Positions 44,991 through 53,012 are shown, counted from the first letter of the stretch. The stretch: DNA of 64,000 nt from Candidatus Aquicultor sp. (GCA_036504445.1 DASXVE010000025.1:62001-126000); one strand, 5' to 3'. The notes: generated from the sequence alone by a model not told the origin. Translations and numbers: made by a program.

Positions 44991-45698
44991 CTACAACCAA
45001 CGTGCGAGGAAGAGGCTAAGCTCGAATAAGACAATCAGAGCGGCACTCAATGCGAGCATATCAACGAGACCCCAATCGGGCGTGGCAACCGCCCCTATTA
45101 TGAAGCAAGCTACGTACGCGAAACGCCAGTTAGCACGCAGTGTCTTACGGTCGACGATACCGAGCTTAATCAAGAGTAAGATTACGAGCGGCGTCTCGAA
45201 TGATACGCCGAATGCCAGCGTAAAGAGCGCTACAAAATTAAGATAATCGTCAGCCTTGTTAACAAATGCAAGCTCCCCCACGCCCTGGGCTTGCAGCCAG
45301 CTGATTGCGGCCGGAAGAACGAGGAAAAACCCGAACGAAGCGCCGGCTAAAAATAGTATGATGAGAAACGGTAAGATTATCCACACGTAGCGACGCTCAT
45401 TTTTCTTCATGGCGGGCGTGAGAAATGCGAGTAGCTGGTACACAATAAACGGCGATGTAAGGACAAACCCGCCGATGACAGCCAGCTTGAACCTGATCGC
45501 GAATATCTGCATAAAGCCAAACGCGGTCAGCTCTACGCCTTGCATGTCCGACGGCAATGGGTACTTTATGAAACCTATGAGGGGTTTAAAGAACGTATAG
45601 CAAAGAGCCGTCCCGATAACGAGCGCGATAACAGCATACATGAGCCTGCTGCGAAGCTCATCGAGGTGCTCCATAAATGTCATTTCATGCGCGGTCAC
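44991..45698 (-). CDS. tatC: Twin-arginine translocase TatC
   Basis: 235 residues with six hydrophobic helices and the family N-terminus MTFMEHLDELRSRLM. Exports folded proteins such as Mo/W enzymes. GTG 45698 is taken because GGAGG lies seven bases upstream. Preceded by tatA. Confidence 0.94.
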   Translation of the reverse strand: MTAHEMTFMEHLDELRSRLMYAVIALVIGTALCYTFFKPLIGFIKYPLPSDMQGVELTAFGFMQIFAIRFKLAVIGGFVLTSPFIVYQLLAFLTPAMKKNERRYVWIILPFLIILFLAGASFGFFLVLPAAISWLQAQGVGELAFVNKADDYLNFVALFTLAFGVSFETPLVILLLIKLGIVDRKTLRANWRFAYVACFIIGAVATPDWGLVDMLALSAALIVLFELSLFLARWL

Positions 45699-45740
45699 AA
45701 ACAAGCCTCCACGTAGGAATTGGTGTGCGGGTAGCAGAAA

Positions 45741-46010
45741 TCATACCTTCACGCTATCCTTTTCAGCATCTTCCTTCGATGCTTCTTCCGCCGGTTCATC
45801 TTCCATATTTTTCATAGGCTCGATTAGGTCGCTCTGAATCGGATCGATAAGATCTTTTTGAACCGCCGACTGTATCCCCGATGTCGCTTTCTTAAACTCA
45901 CTCATGGCTTTACCAAGGGTTTTCGCTATCTCGGGAAGACGGCTCGGCCCTAGAATTAAAAACGCTAAGACGAGTATGACAACAATTTCGGTTGGCCCCA
46001 TACCTAACAT
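45741..46010 (-). CDS. tatA: Twin-arginine translocase TatA/TatB-type subunit
   Basis: 89 residues: N-terminal helix GMGPTEIVVILVLAFLILGPSRLPEIAKTLGKAMSEFKK with the GP hinge, amphipathic helix and an acidic tail. The GPxxLPEIA pattern can be TatA or TatB; only one such gene is present with tatC, so it may serve both roles. Confidence 0.92.
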   Translation of the reverse strand: MLGMGPTEIVVILVLAFLILGPSRLPEIAKTLGKAMSEFKKATSGIQSAVQKDLIDPIQSDLIEPMKNMEDEPAEEASKEDAEKDSVKV

Positions 46011-46179
46011 AACTTACCTCCGAGAACAGTTTAACAGCGGCAAGCAGCCACGTCTAGAGATTACCATAATATTGTAACAACTGTTACAGCTGCAACACGG
46101 CGGTACTGTAAAAAGCGGCATAGCGCAAACCGCTGATGCCGCTTCATCATGTAGCTAGTATCAATTATGGTATTCGCTT

Positions 46180-46593
46180 TTACGGGATTTGTTTTACCAG
46201 ACGCAAGATAACCTCATGATCCCTTACCTTGATCATCTCCACCTTATCCATGATGCTCGTCAAAAGGTCCATCCCGAGGTCCCTGTCCGGCGACGGGGCA
46301 AGAGGTTTTGCTGCAGCCCCTGTATCTTTGGCGATGTATTTCACATCGATCACCAGCTCGTCATCTTGGCGATAGGCACCGAGCTCGACCTCCTGATTTC
46401 CGTCGAGAGAGTCCTTGTGAAGCTGGAGAATGGCATTTGTGCATGCCTCAGAGACGGCGATCTTAATATCCTCGACCGCCTCGCTGTCAAACCCTAAGAA
46501 CCCTGCAAACGCAGCAGTTATCAACCTCGCAACACCGACATATTCCGGTTTAGCGGGTATCTTCACGCTGGTTGTATCAAGTAAAGCATCCAC
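46180..46593 (-). CDS. rsbW: Anti-sigma factor serine kinase (RsbW-like)
   Basis: 137-residue GHKL ATPase with the N box AVSEACTNAILQ (Glu/Asn) and a G box DLGMDLL. Such kinases bind and silence a sigma-B/F-type factor and phosphorylate an RsbV-type partner. It starts at the base after the rsbV stop. No sigma factor gene follows; tatA is next. Confidence 0.88.
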   Translation of the reverse strand: MDALLDTTSVKIPAKPEYVGVARLITAAFAGFLGFDSEAVEDIKIAVSEACTNAILQLHKDSLDGNQEVELGAYRQDDELVIDVKYIAKDTGAAAKPLAPSPDRDLGMDLLTSIMDKVEMIKVRDHEVILRLVKQIP

Positions 46594-46941
46594 TTATGAT
46601 CCTTTTAAAGCGTTGATTGCTTCTTCCTCGGTCGTATAAATCGGAAAGACTTTAACAAGGCCGGTTATCCTGAAAATCTTTAGGATATTTTCTTGCGTGC
46701 AGACGAGTGCGATTGAACCCTGGTGAGACTTTACGCGCTTTAAGCCGCCGACCAATACGCCCAAGCCCGAACTGTCCATAAACTCGACCTTTTGCAAATC
46801 GATTATGATGTCGTATTTTCCCTCATCAACAAGGTCGATGAGGCGGCTTTTTAGTTTGGGTGCCGTATAAACATCGACTTCTCCTTCAAGAATAATGATG
46901 CCAATCCCATTTACCTCTTTGCTCTCGATCTTCAAATCCAC
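46594..46941 (-). CDS. rsbV: Anti-anti-sigma factor (RsbV-like STAS protein)
   Basis: 115-residue STAS domain. The phosphorylatable Ser lies in KVEFMDSSGLGVLVGGLK, preceded by the GEVDVYTAPKLKSRL strand-helix. It would free the sigma factor by binding RsbW. A sigma-B-like promoter is seen about 150 bases upstream, consistent with self-regulation. Confidence 0.9.
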   Translation of the reverse strand: MDLKIESKEVNGIGIIILEGEVDVYTAPKLKSRLIDLVDEGKYDIIIDLQKVEFMDSSGLGVLVGGLKRVKSHQGSIALVCTQENILKIFRITGLVKVFPIYTTEEEAINALKGS

Positions 46942-47087
46942 TATTCCACCTCCAGCTGATACTTAAAAACACTTATACCACGTGAGAAATGCCACCAAAC
47001 TTTTAGCCTATAGCACCTCACTGTTCGCATTCTCTCCTACTCAATATACCCCCAGCTCAACACCGGTTTCTTGCGTACCACATCTAT

Positions 47088-47113
47088 ATACCCCAAACGA
47101 CTGCTGGTTAACC
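47088..47113 (-). promoter_or_regulatory. Candidate sigma-B-type promoter for rsbV-rsbW
   Basis: Minus strand GGTTAA, 14 bp, GGGTAT. The -10 is perfect for sigma-B; the -35 differs by one or two bases from GTTTAA. Weaker than the KGG promoters. Confidence 0.5.
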
Positions 47114-47180
47114 ATGCTTTGCTTAGTTCATTCTATGCAAATAAGGGTTATCTGACAACCATACGCTCGTATAGCTTGCC

Positions 47181-47723
47181 TTAAGCGGCGTTCATAACGC
47201 CGCACTCTTCACAGAAATCGGCGCTTTTTCTATCGGTATCCGCAAGGTTGCTCGAGAAATACATGACACACTTTGGCGTCGAGCAGTGTCTTAAACCGAA
47301 TATATGCCCGAGCTCGTGCACTGCTTCTTTCTCTACCCGAGAATAGAACCGCGCTTCCCCACCCGGCTCATCGATCCCCTCGCGAAGCCTGGTAAGTGAG
47401 ATGACGCCGCAGCACCCATCAAGGATGGCCTGGCCGAAAACAAAATTAAATCCGGGTGAGAAGATATCGACATCGATAACCGCCAGTAGTTTTCCGGAAG
47501 ACCCATCCCGGATACCCCGCAAGTCTTTAAGAAGAAGGCTGCCATTATATTGGCCTCGTGCGCTATTGTATGGGCCGGGCGGAAGCGGTGTGCGCGGATT
47601 AACCGCAACACGTCTTTCAAATTTCCGCCCTACAATTGCCGCAATATGATTGATAACTTCATCGGAAATGTCGCCGAATGGAAGGATCGTGATCGGATCG
47701 GTTTGCAGCAAGCTATTTTTCAC
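47181..47723 (-). CDS. amzA: Archaemetzincin-family zinc metallopeptidase
   Basis: 180 residues. The zinc site VHELGHIFGLRHC (HExxHxxGxxxC) is followed by the archaemetzincin cysteine pattern C-x4-CVMYFSSNLADTDRKSADFCEEC. GTG 47723 follows GGAGGG and overlaps the upstream phosphoribosyltransferase by 11 bases; longer readings run through that gene and are rejected. Common in archaea, rarer in bacteria; substrate unknown. Confidence 0.92.
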   Translation of the reverse strand: MKNSLLQTDPITILPFGDISDEVINHIAAIVGRKFERRVAVNPRTPLPPGPYNSARGQYNGSLLLKDLRGIRDGSSGKLLAVIDVDIFSPGFNFVFGQAILDGCCGVISLTRLREGIDEPGGEARFYSRVEKEAVHELGHIFGLRHCSTPKCVMYFSSNLADTDRKSADFCEECGVMNAA

Positions 47724-48363
47724 TATGGCCCTCCCGGCGGTATGCCCGCAATATCTCGATGACTTCGGCATCGGTGGTCTGTTCAAATGATTCGTAAAAT
47801 TGGCCGACGGCGTAGAAGATATCGTGAAACTCAAGACACACGAGCTCATCAACCTCGGGTTTGAGCCGCATATAGGTATCGGTTGGGGCGACCGGCACTG
47901 CGAGCACAGTTTTTGAAGGGTTCTGGCGTTTGACCGCATGGATCGCCGCCAACGCAGTATAGCCGGTCGCCAGCCCATCATCGACTATGATGGCTATCCT
48001 GTTGGTGAGCGGCGGCTCTTTACTGTCGCCAAGATACAGACGCCGGCGGCGCTCGATCTCAGCCATTTGTTTCGCCGCTTCCTGCTCGACATACTCCCGC
48101 GATATGCCAAGTTGCCGCACAAGGGATTCGTTAATGATTACCTCACCTTGTGCGGCGGCGCCGATTGCGAGTTCGGGGTTACCGGGCGCGCCGATTTTGC
48201 GCGGGGTGATAATGTCGAGATCGACTCCGAGTATCCTCACGACTTCGTTGCCGACAACGACACCGCCGCGAGGAATCGCCAGCACAACGGCATCTGCCTC
48301 TTTGTATTCACCTTCCAGCCGGAGTGCGAGTTTACGCCCTGCGTCTACCCGGTCTTTGAACAT
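47713..48363 (-). CDS. Phosphoribosyltransferase-fold protein
   Basis: 216 residues. The type I PRTase fold is shown by AVVLAIPRGGVVVGNEVVR and the PRPP loop RIAIIVDDGLATGYTALAAI. Such stand-alone proteins, sometimes fused to hydrolases, have no settled substrate. Translationally coupled to amzA by overlap. Confidence 0.85.
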   Translation of the reverse strand: MFKDRVDAGRKLALRLEGEYKEADAVVLAIPRGGVVVGNEVVRILGVDLDIITPRKIGAPGNPELAIGAAAQGEVIINESLVRQLGISREYVEQEAAKQMAEIERRRRLYLGDSKEPPLTNRIAIIVDDGLATGYTALAAIHAVKRQNPSKTVLAVPVAPTDTYMRLKPEVDELVCLEFHDIFYAVGQFYESFEQTTDAEVIEILRAYRREGHSEK

Positions 48364-48410
48364 CCAAGCCCCCTGTTTGTTGTCATGCTTGTTATGCTCA
48401 TTTTTAGGTC

Positions 48411-48441
48411 AAAAAAAACAGCAGGTCAAGAACCTGCTGTT
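48411..48441 (-). terminator. Terminator of the first KGG gene
   Basis: Stem AACAGCAGGT/ACCTGCTGTT followed by a run of T on the minus strand. Confidence 0.85.
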
Positions 48442-48459
48442 GCAAACTGATACCATCAA

Positions 48460-48753
48460 CTATGACTCTGCGCTCTTGCCTTTCTCGATAAGTTCCTTAA
48501 CCTTCTGGCCGCCTTTGTGACCAATTTCCTCGTAGAACTCGTGACCGTATTTCTCTTTAACTACCTGACCGCCTTTTTTGCCGCCTTTATGACCTATTCC
48601 CTCATAAAATTCCGGACCGTATTTTTTCGACGTAGTTTCGCCGCCCTTTTCACCAATCTTCTCATAGAACTCGGGACCGTATTTTTTCGAGGTCGTCTCG
48701 CCGCCCTTGCGGCCCGCCTCGCTGACTGTCATTTTGCCTTTGTCCTCTGCCAT
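48460..48753 (-). CDS. KGG-repeat stress protein 1 (GsiB/Con-10-like)
   Basis: 97-residue hydrophilin with three copies of a 20-residue unit, (K)GG-ETTSKKYGPEFYEKIG. The N-terminus MAEDKGKMTVSEAGRKGG is shared by all six paralogues nearby. Such proteins (GsiB, YciG, Con-10) accumulate under general stress and are intrinsically disordered; their molecular role is unclear. ATG 48753 with GGGGGCGAC upstream and a sigma-B-type promoter 30 bases before. Confidence 0.92.
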   Translation of the reverse strand: MAEDKGKMTVSEAGRKGGETTSKKYGPEFYEKIGEKGGETTSKKYGPEFYEGIGHKGGKKGGQVVKEKYGHEFYEEIGHKGGQKVKELIEKGKSAES

Positions 48754-48783
48754 TTTTGTCGCCCCCTTTCTTTCACTTAATTG

Positions 48784-48808
48784 ATACCCACGGATTTCTC
48801 ATCTAAAC
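48784..48808 (-). promoter_or_regulatory. Sigma-B-type promoter of KGG gene 1
   Basis: Minus strand GTTTAG, 13 bp, GGGTAT; one mismatch to the B. subtilis sigma-B consensus. Confidence 0.75.
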
Positions 48809-48840
48809 GTTACGGACCTCGGGGAGCACCCGCCTGCAAT

Positions 48841-48867
48841 AAAAAAGGGCGGCTAAACCGCCCTTTG
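48841..48867 (-). terminator. Terminator of KGG gene 2
   Basis: Stem AAAGGGCGG/CCGCCCTTT with a five-base loop, followed by TTTATT on the minus strand. Confidence 0.85.
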
Positions 48868-48920
48868 CACAACATCAACAACACACATAATGCGATGAGT
48901 TCTTTTGGTAATTTCAGCAG

Positions 48921-49154
48921 CTACTCCGCAGCTTTCTTGCCCTCTTCAATGAGGCGCTTTACCTTCTGGCCGCCTTTGTGACCGATCTCTTCGTAGAATT
49001 CGTGCCCGTATTTCTGCTTGGTGGTCTGGCCGCCTTTCTTTCCGCCTTTGTGACCGATCTCTTCGTAGAACTCGGGACCGTATTTTTTCGCGGTGGTTTC
49101 GCCGCCCTTGCGGCCCGCCTCGCTGACTGTCATTTTGCCTTTGTCCTCTGCCAC
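48921..49154 (-). CDS. KGG-repeat stress protein 2
   Basis: 77 residues with two repeat units (ETTAKKYGPEFYEEIG and QTTKQKYGHEFYEEIG). Starts at GTG 49154, seen from the shared MAEDKGKMTVSEAGRKGG N-terminus and the GGGGGCGAC site identical to that of copy 1. Preceded by its own sigma-B-type promoter and followed by a terminator, so an independent transcript. Confidence 0.9.
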   Translation of the reverse strand: MAEDKGKMTVSEAGRKGGETTAKKYGPEFYEEIGHKGGKKGGQTTKQKYGHEFYEEIGHKGGQKVKRLIEEGKKAAE

Positions 49155-49180
49155 TTCCGTCGCCCCCTTTCGTGCTTTTC

Positions 49181-49205
49181 TTACCCTGCATTCAGGACTT
49201 TAAAC
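49181..49205 (-). promoter_or_regulatory. Sigma-B-type promoter of KGG gene 2
   Basis: Minus strand GTTTAA, 13 bp, GGGTAA, 27 bases before the start codon. Confidence 0.75.
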
Positions 49206-49265
49206 ATTTCCTTAGCAGAGTAACCCGTGGGATGACCCCGGAATTGGGCAGCCGTCAATTTGGTG

Positions 49266-49291
49266 CAACTCGCGCGCGAGTTGACTATAAT
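49266..49291 (+). promoter_or_regulatory. -10 element with an 18-bp perfect palindrome upstream of the ATP-grasp gene
   Basis: CAACTCGCGCGCGAGTTG (49266-49283) is self-complementary and ends two bases before TATAAT (49286-49291), i.e. it fills the promoter spacer. A repressor site is likely. Confidence 0.55.
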
Positions 49292-49318
49292 CGTGGGAGA
49301 TTCTCAGGGAGGTATGTT

Positions 49319-50506
49319 ATGAAAGTCCTGGTAATAGGCAATATTGGTTTTGACTTAATGGCTCCATACTTACAAAAGGAGGGCATTGAGACCATCCTGG
49401 TCATTACCACTCGCGAACCGCTGAACGCGGAATACGCGGATCATGCCTACTTCTATCAATCCGAAACAGATTTCTGGCCCCTGGTAGACCTCGCGGTTGA
49501 AGAACAAGCCGACGCGGTCATCTCGATTTCGGGCCCCGATCCCGCCAATCTGCGCGACGGGCACGTCAAGGATGTCCTTGAGCGCGAATTTAATATTCCT
49601 GTTCTTGCTAACCCTCTACAAGCGGTGCAAATCGCCGCCGACAAAGAAAAGACGAAGGAATTCTTACATCGGCATGGGTTCCCCGCAACGGAAGGGCACG
49701 TAGTAAGTTCGCGCTCTGAAGCCTTCGAAGCTGCCGACAAGTACGGGTACCCGCTCGTGCTCAAGCTCATCGATCACTCGGGCGGTACCGGGATGCAGAT
49801 CGTACACAATCGCCTTGACCTCATCAAGGGTATGGGCTCGAGCGAAGGCAGAGTTTTAATCGAAAAGTACACGGCAGGACCGGAATTCTCGGTTGAAGTG
49901 CTTAACTTCGATGGAAAAACGTTGCCTATGCTGCCGGTGTTTAAAGGATACACGAATCATGAGTGCCTGCACCCGATGGAGCGCGTAAAACTGGCACCGG
50001 CGCCGTTGCCCGAAATCGACATCGCACACTTGCGAGATCTCGCGCGTGACGTTATCGGCACGCTTGGTGTCCAGCCGACCGGCGACGTCGACATAGTATG
50101 GTCGGAAGATGGGCCGCGTATACTAGAGATCAACCCGCGCTTTGGCGGTGTTACTGCTTTATCCATGGCGGCAAGCGGCATAATATCCTATCACGCGCTG
50201 ATCGATATGTTGCTCGGCCGCTGGAAAACGACCGATTACCACTTCGACCGTCACTTTGCCGCGGACATGCCGTTTTTCTCAGATATCGATTATGACCGTG
50301 TCCGCAATATCCTGCATATTGAGGGCGTCTTCAGAGTAAAGATCCAGAAGCTTAAACAGACATCCGGCCGTATTGCCTTAAAGGCAAAGACCAGAGAAGA
50401 ATTGTTAGATGCCGCACGGCAAGTATCTGCAATATGCGATTGTGCGGATTGCTATACTGCGCTTGAAAGTTTACCGGAAAAACTCGAACTGGCCGCTGCC
50501 GTATAA
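49319..50506 (+). CDS. ATP-grasp ligase of the CarB-like type
   Basis: 395 residues. A Rossmann-like N-terminus (MKVLVIGNIGFDLMAPYLQKEGIETILVI) is followed by an ATP-grasp domain with PLVLKLIDHSGGTGM (about 141-155), EKYTAGPEFSVEVL and DIVWSEDGPRILEINPRFGG supplying the Mg ligands. The enzyme should join a carboxylate to an amine using ATP; substrate unknown. It is the only rightward gene in the stress region, flanked on both sides by KGG genes. Confidence 0.85.
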   Translation: MKVLVIGNIGFDLMAPYLQKEGIETILVITTREPLNAEYADHAYFYQSETDFWPLVDLAVEEQADAVISISGPDPANLRDGHVKDVLEREFNIPVLANPLQAVQIAADKEKTKEFLHRHGFPATEGHVVSSRSEAFEAADKYGYPLVLKLIDHSGGTGMQIVHNRLDLIKGMGSSEGRVLIEKYTAGPEFSVEVLNFDGKTLPMLPVFKGYTNHECLHPMERVKLAPAPLPEIDIAHLRDLARDVIGTLGVQPTGDVDIVWSEDGPRILEINPRFGGVTALSMAASGIISYHALIDMLLGRWKTTDYHFDRHFAADMPFFSDIDYDRVRNILHIEGVFRVKIQKLKQTSGRIALKAKTREELLDAARQVSAICDCADCYTALESLPEKLELAAAV

Positions 50507-50540
50507 GCAGCCAAGCAATAATGCATTCTTCATTGCAGAC

Positions 50541-50576
50541 TAAAAGTGGTAGCTACCACGGCAGCTACCACTTTTA
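50541..50576. terminator. Bidirectional terminator between the ATP-grasp gene and KGG gene 3
   Basis: Thirteen-base stem AAAAGTGGTAGCT/AGCTACCACTTTT with flanking A and T runs; the two genes converge here. Confidence 0.85.
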
Positions 50577-50608
50577 TGCTTAAGCCTATACAAACAAGTT
50601 TGGCATGA

Positions 50609-50770
50609 CTAACGAGCTGCTTGTTTACCGCGCTCGATAAGCTCTTTGACCTTCTGACCACCCTTGTGTCCAATTTCCTCGTAGAACTCACGGCCATATT
50701 TTTTAGCGGTTGTTTTGCCGCCTTTGCGTCCTGCTTCGCTTACTGTCATTTTGCCTTTTTCCTCTGCCAT
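50609..50770 (-). CDS. KGG-repeat stress protein 3 (shortest)
   Basis: 53 residues: the shared N-terminus MAEEKGKMTVSEAGRKGG, a single repeat KTTAKKYGREFYEEIGHKGG and the tail QKVKELIERGKQAAR. ATG 50770 follows GAGGAGGTG. It represents the minimal unit of the family in this locus. A sigma-B-type promoter lies 44 bases upstream. Confidence 0.9.
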   Translation of the reverse strand: MAEEKGKMTVSEAGRKGGKTTAKKYGREFYEEIGHKGGQKVKELIERGKQAAR

Positions 50771-50813
50771 ATCTAAAACACCTCCTCATAGACTAGCCAT
50801 TGGCACTTATTTT

Positions 50814-50839
50814 TTACCCCGGGTATACATCTCTTAAAC
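50814..50839 (-). promoter_or_regulatory. Sigma-B-type promoter of KGG gene 3
   Basis: Minus strand GTTTAA, 14 bp, GGGTAA. Confidence 0.75.
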
Positions 50840-50925
50840 TCCGATTGCTTAGGTGGCTGCATGAACTTTTTAACCAATTCCACCGTTTTTAAACCTGGTG
50901 CATGCCGGAAAAGCGCTTAGGCCTC

Positions 50926-51171
50926 CTATCCTCCAGTTTCCTTCCCTTTTTCTATTAAATCCCTAACCTTTTGGCCGCCTTTATGCCCAATCTCTTCATA
51001 GAATTCATGCCCATATTTTTCTTTAGTGGTCTGACCGCCTTTGGGGCCCCCTATCTTACCACCTTTTTCACCAATCTCTTCATAAAATTCACGGCCGTAC
51101 CGCTGTGAGGTGGTTTCGCCGCCTTTGCGACCTGCATCACTGACGGTCATTTTGCCTTTATCCTCCGGCAC
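50926..51171 (-). CDS. KGG-repeat stress protein 4
   Basis: 81 residues from GTG 51171 (MPEDKGKMTVSDAGRKGG), with AAGGAGGTGAT upstream. Two repeat units (ETTSQRYGREFYEEIG and QTTKEKYGHEFYEEIG) joined by EKGGKIGGPKGG. More divergent than the others, so probably an older copy. Own sigma-B-type promoter. Confidence 0.9.
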   Translation of the reverse strand: MPEDKGKMTVSDAGRKGGETTSQRYGREFYEEIGEKGGKIGGPKGGQTTKEKYGHEFYEEIGHKGGQKVRDLIEKGKETGG

Positions 51172-51236
51172 AATTATCACCTCCTTCCAAAATGTTAACT
51201 GTACCACCGGAAAGATTGCTTTTGTTAACCAAGGTT

Positions 51237-51261
51237 CTACCCAGGAGCACCACCCTTAAAC
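51237..51261 (-). promoter_or_regulatory. Sigma-B-type promoter of KGG gene 4
   Basis: Minus strand GTTTAA, 13 bp, GGGTAG, 66 bases before the start codon. Confidence 0.7.
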
Positions 51262-51290
51262 CAACCAGATGAGATTCGGGGACACAAATA

Positions 51291-51319
51291 AAAAAGGGAC
51301 AGCCACCGGGCTGCCCCTT
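51291..51319 (-). terminator. Terminator of KGG genes 5/6
   Basis: Stem AAGGGxCAGCC/GGCTGxCCCTT with one internal mismatch, followed by TTTTT on the minus strand. Confidence 0.75.
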
Positions 51320-51347
51320 GTCTAACTATCTTCGGGCTGTTTCAACG

Positions 51348-51566
51348 TTAGGCCCTCTTTTTGCCCTCCTCGATGAGGCGTTTTACCTTTTGACCGCCTT
51401 TGTGACCGATCTCTTCATAGAACTCAGGGCCGTATTTCTTCGAGGTCGTTTGACCGCCTTTCTTGCCAATCTCCTCATAAAACTCCGGGCCATAACGTTT
51501 TGAGGTGGTTTCGCCACCCTTGCGTCCAGCCTCGCTTACCGTCATTTTGCCTTTGTTCTCTGCCAT
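51348..51566 (-). CDS. KGG-repeat stress protein 5
   Basis: 72 residues from ATG 51566 (MAENKGKMTVSEAGRKGG) with AGGAGGT upstream. Two repeat units (ETTSKRYGPEFYEEIG and QTTSKKYGPEFYEEIG). It starts 44 bases after KGG gene 6 and lacks a visible sigma-B-type promoter, so the two are probably one transcript. Confidence 0.9.
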   Translation of the reverse strand: MAENKGKMTVSEAGRKGGETTSKRYGPEFYEEIGKKGGQTTSKKYGPEFYEEIGHKGGQKVKRLIEEGKKRA

Positions 51567-51609
51567 CGTTTTCACCTCCTGCCGCTAAGCTACGATGCGC
51601 GCGGTTTGC

Positions 51610-51888
51610 TTATGTGCGTTTTTTTCCTTCTTCAATCAAGTGTTTAACTTTTTGACCGCCTTTGTGACCGATCTCTTCATAGAACTCAGGGCCGTACTTG
51701 CGTGCCGTTGCCTCGCCGCCTTTTTCTCCGATCTTCTCGTAGAATTCCGGGCCGTACTTCTTAGAGGTGGTCTCGCCGCCTTTTTCTCCGATCTTCTCGT
51801 AGAATTCCGGGCCGTACTTCTTAGAGGTGGTCTGACCGCCTTTGCGCCCGGCCTCACTTACCGTCATTTTTCCCTTTTCTTGAGCCAC
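51610..51888 (-). CDS. KGG-repeat stress protein 6
   Basis: 92 residues from GTG 51888 (MAQEKGKMTVSEAGRKGG), with GGGAGGTG upstream. Three repeat units; two are encoded by a nearly exact 60-bp tandem duplication (51721-51773 equals 51781-51833), a sign of recent slippage growth. No clear sigma-B-type promoter is found upstream, only an isolated GGGTAA. Confidence 0.9.
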   Translation of the reverse strand: MAQEKGKMTVSEAGRKGGQTTSKKYGPEFYEKIGEKGGETTSKKYGPEFYEKIGEKGGEATARKYGPEFYEEIGHKGGQKVKHLIEEGKKRT

Positions 51889-52078
51889 CGCTTTCACCTC
51901 CCACCGCCAACTCGCAATAGTTGGCATTGGACCTACAGCGGAACATTATCAGCATCTCGTACGAGGATTTATTCCCCCGCCGTTTTACTTTTACCCGCAA
52001 ACATCAACAATCAATCGCCGAATAATTTAAATTTTTACCCTTAAAGAGTTACCCACTTCGTCAATCTTTAAACATGAG

Positions 52079-52966
52079 CTAACTGCCCCTATTCTTAAGC
52101 TTCTGAATCACGTGATCTATGATGTCCTGTGCAACATCACGCCCGGTGGCTTCCATGATCCCGCCCCATGCCGGTGCTCCATTTACCTCTAACACGTAGT
52201 TGCCCTCAGGGCCTTCTATGATATCTACACCGGTGTAATCAAGCCCGAGACATCGGCTAATACGAACCGATATATCTCTTTGTTCGTCGGTGAGCGTTGT
52301 GGCGACCGGCATGCCGCCGGCCCGTATGTTGGTCTTCCAGCGACCGATTTTGGCTATACGGTAGATTGAGGCAACTACCTCATCGCCGACAACAAAGGCG
52401 CGAATATCGCGCCCTGGATTCGCTATATATTCTTGCAAACACAAACATTTATACTCATCAAGCAAGCGCCTAAGCCGTGTAGCCGCATCACGCTCATCCT
52501 GCTGCACTCGGATAACGCCGTATCCCTGAAACCCATAGAGCGGTTTGGCGATGATGTCGGAATGCTCTCGGAGAAAGTCCGTCGCGTCTTCCAGCTCTTG
52601 CACGATCAGGCTGGCCGGCACCCGAAAGCCATGCTCTTGCAGAATATAGCTGGTTAAGAACTTGCTTTCGGCAACCTGCAGCGCTGCCGGGGAGTTGATC
52701 ATGAGAATGCCGAGGCGCTCCAGCTGTTCAAACACTTCAAACTGAAAATCGGCTTCCCCTTCGAAATTTAATCCCCGAATAACCAGAGCGTCGAATTCCC
52801 GTGCCGGGGTCGTGCCGATTCTAATAGCATGCTGCCCGTTAAGCTGCACCGCGAATTGGATAGGGTCGACAACACGAGCATTTGCCACACGTTGTGCTGC
52901 TGCAAATAAATCGTGACTGGTTTCGTCTACGTCGTATTGCCCTGTAACGATACCGATATTATACAC
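52079..52966 (-). CDS. RimK-like ATP-grasp ligase
   Basis: 295 residues. ATP-grasp fold with ESKFLTSYILQEHGFRVPASLI, the phosphate-binding loop AKPLYGFQGYGVIRV, LQEYIANPGRDIRAFVVGDEVVASIYR and DYTGVDIIEGPEGNYVLEVNGAPAWGGI, the Mg-binding Glu/Asn pair. Nearest in form to RimK/LysX/MptN ligases that add amino acids (often Glu) to a protein C-terminus, a carrier or a cofactor. It carries a sigma-B-type promoter like the KGG genes beside it, so it belongs to the same regulon. Substrate unknown. Confidence 0.87.
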   Translation of the reverse strand: MYNIGIVTGQYDVDETSHDLFAAAQRVANARVVDPIQFAVQLNGQHAIRIGTTPAREFDALVIRGLNFEGEADFQFEVFEQLERLGILMINSPAALQVAESKFLTSYILQEHGFRVPASLIVQELEDATDFLREHSDIIAKPLYGFQGYGVIRVQQDERDAATRLRRLLDEYKCLCLQEYIANPGRDIRAFVVGDEVVASIYRIAKIGRWKTNIRAGGMPVATTLTDEQRDISVRISRCLGLDYTGVDIIEGPEGNYVLEVNGAPAWGGIMEATGRDVAQDIIDHVIQKLKNRGS

Positions 52967-53012
52967 ACGTTCTCCTTAACGCATTGCATGTAGCCTAGTA
53001 GCACGGTTGATT

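Noticed and set aside
47724-47981. Longer N-terminus for archaemetzincin
   Set aside because: The extra residues are the out-of-frame reading of the phosphoribosyltransferase gene; GTG 47723 has a good site and fits the family.
48460-51888. Regular DNA repeats as a possible CRISPR array
   Set aside because: The repeats are coding 60-bp units of KGG proteins in healthy frames, without spacers or cas genes.
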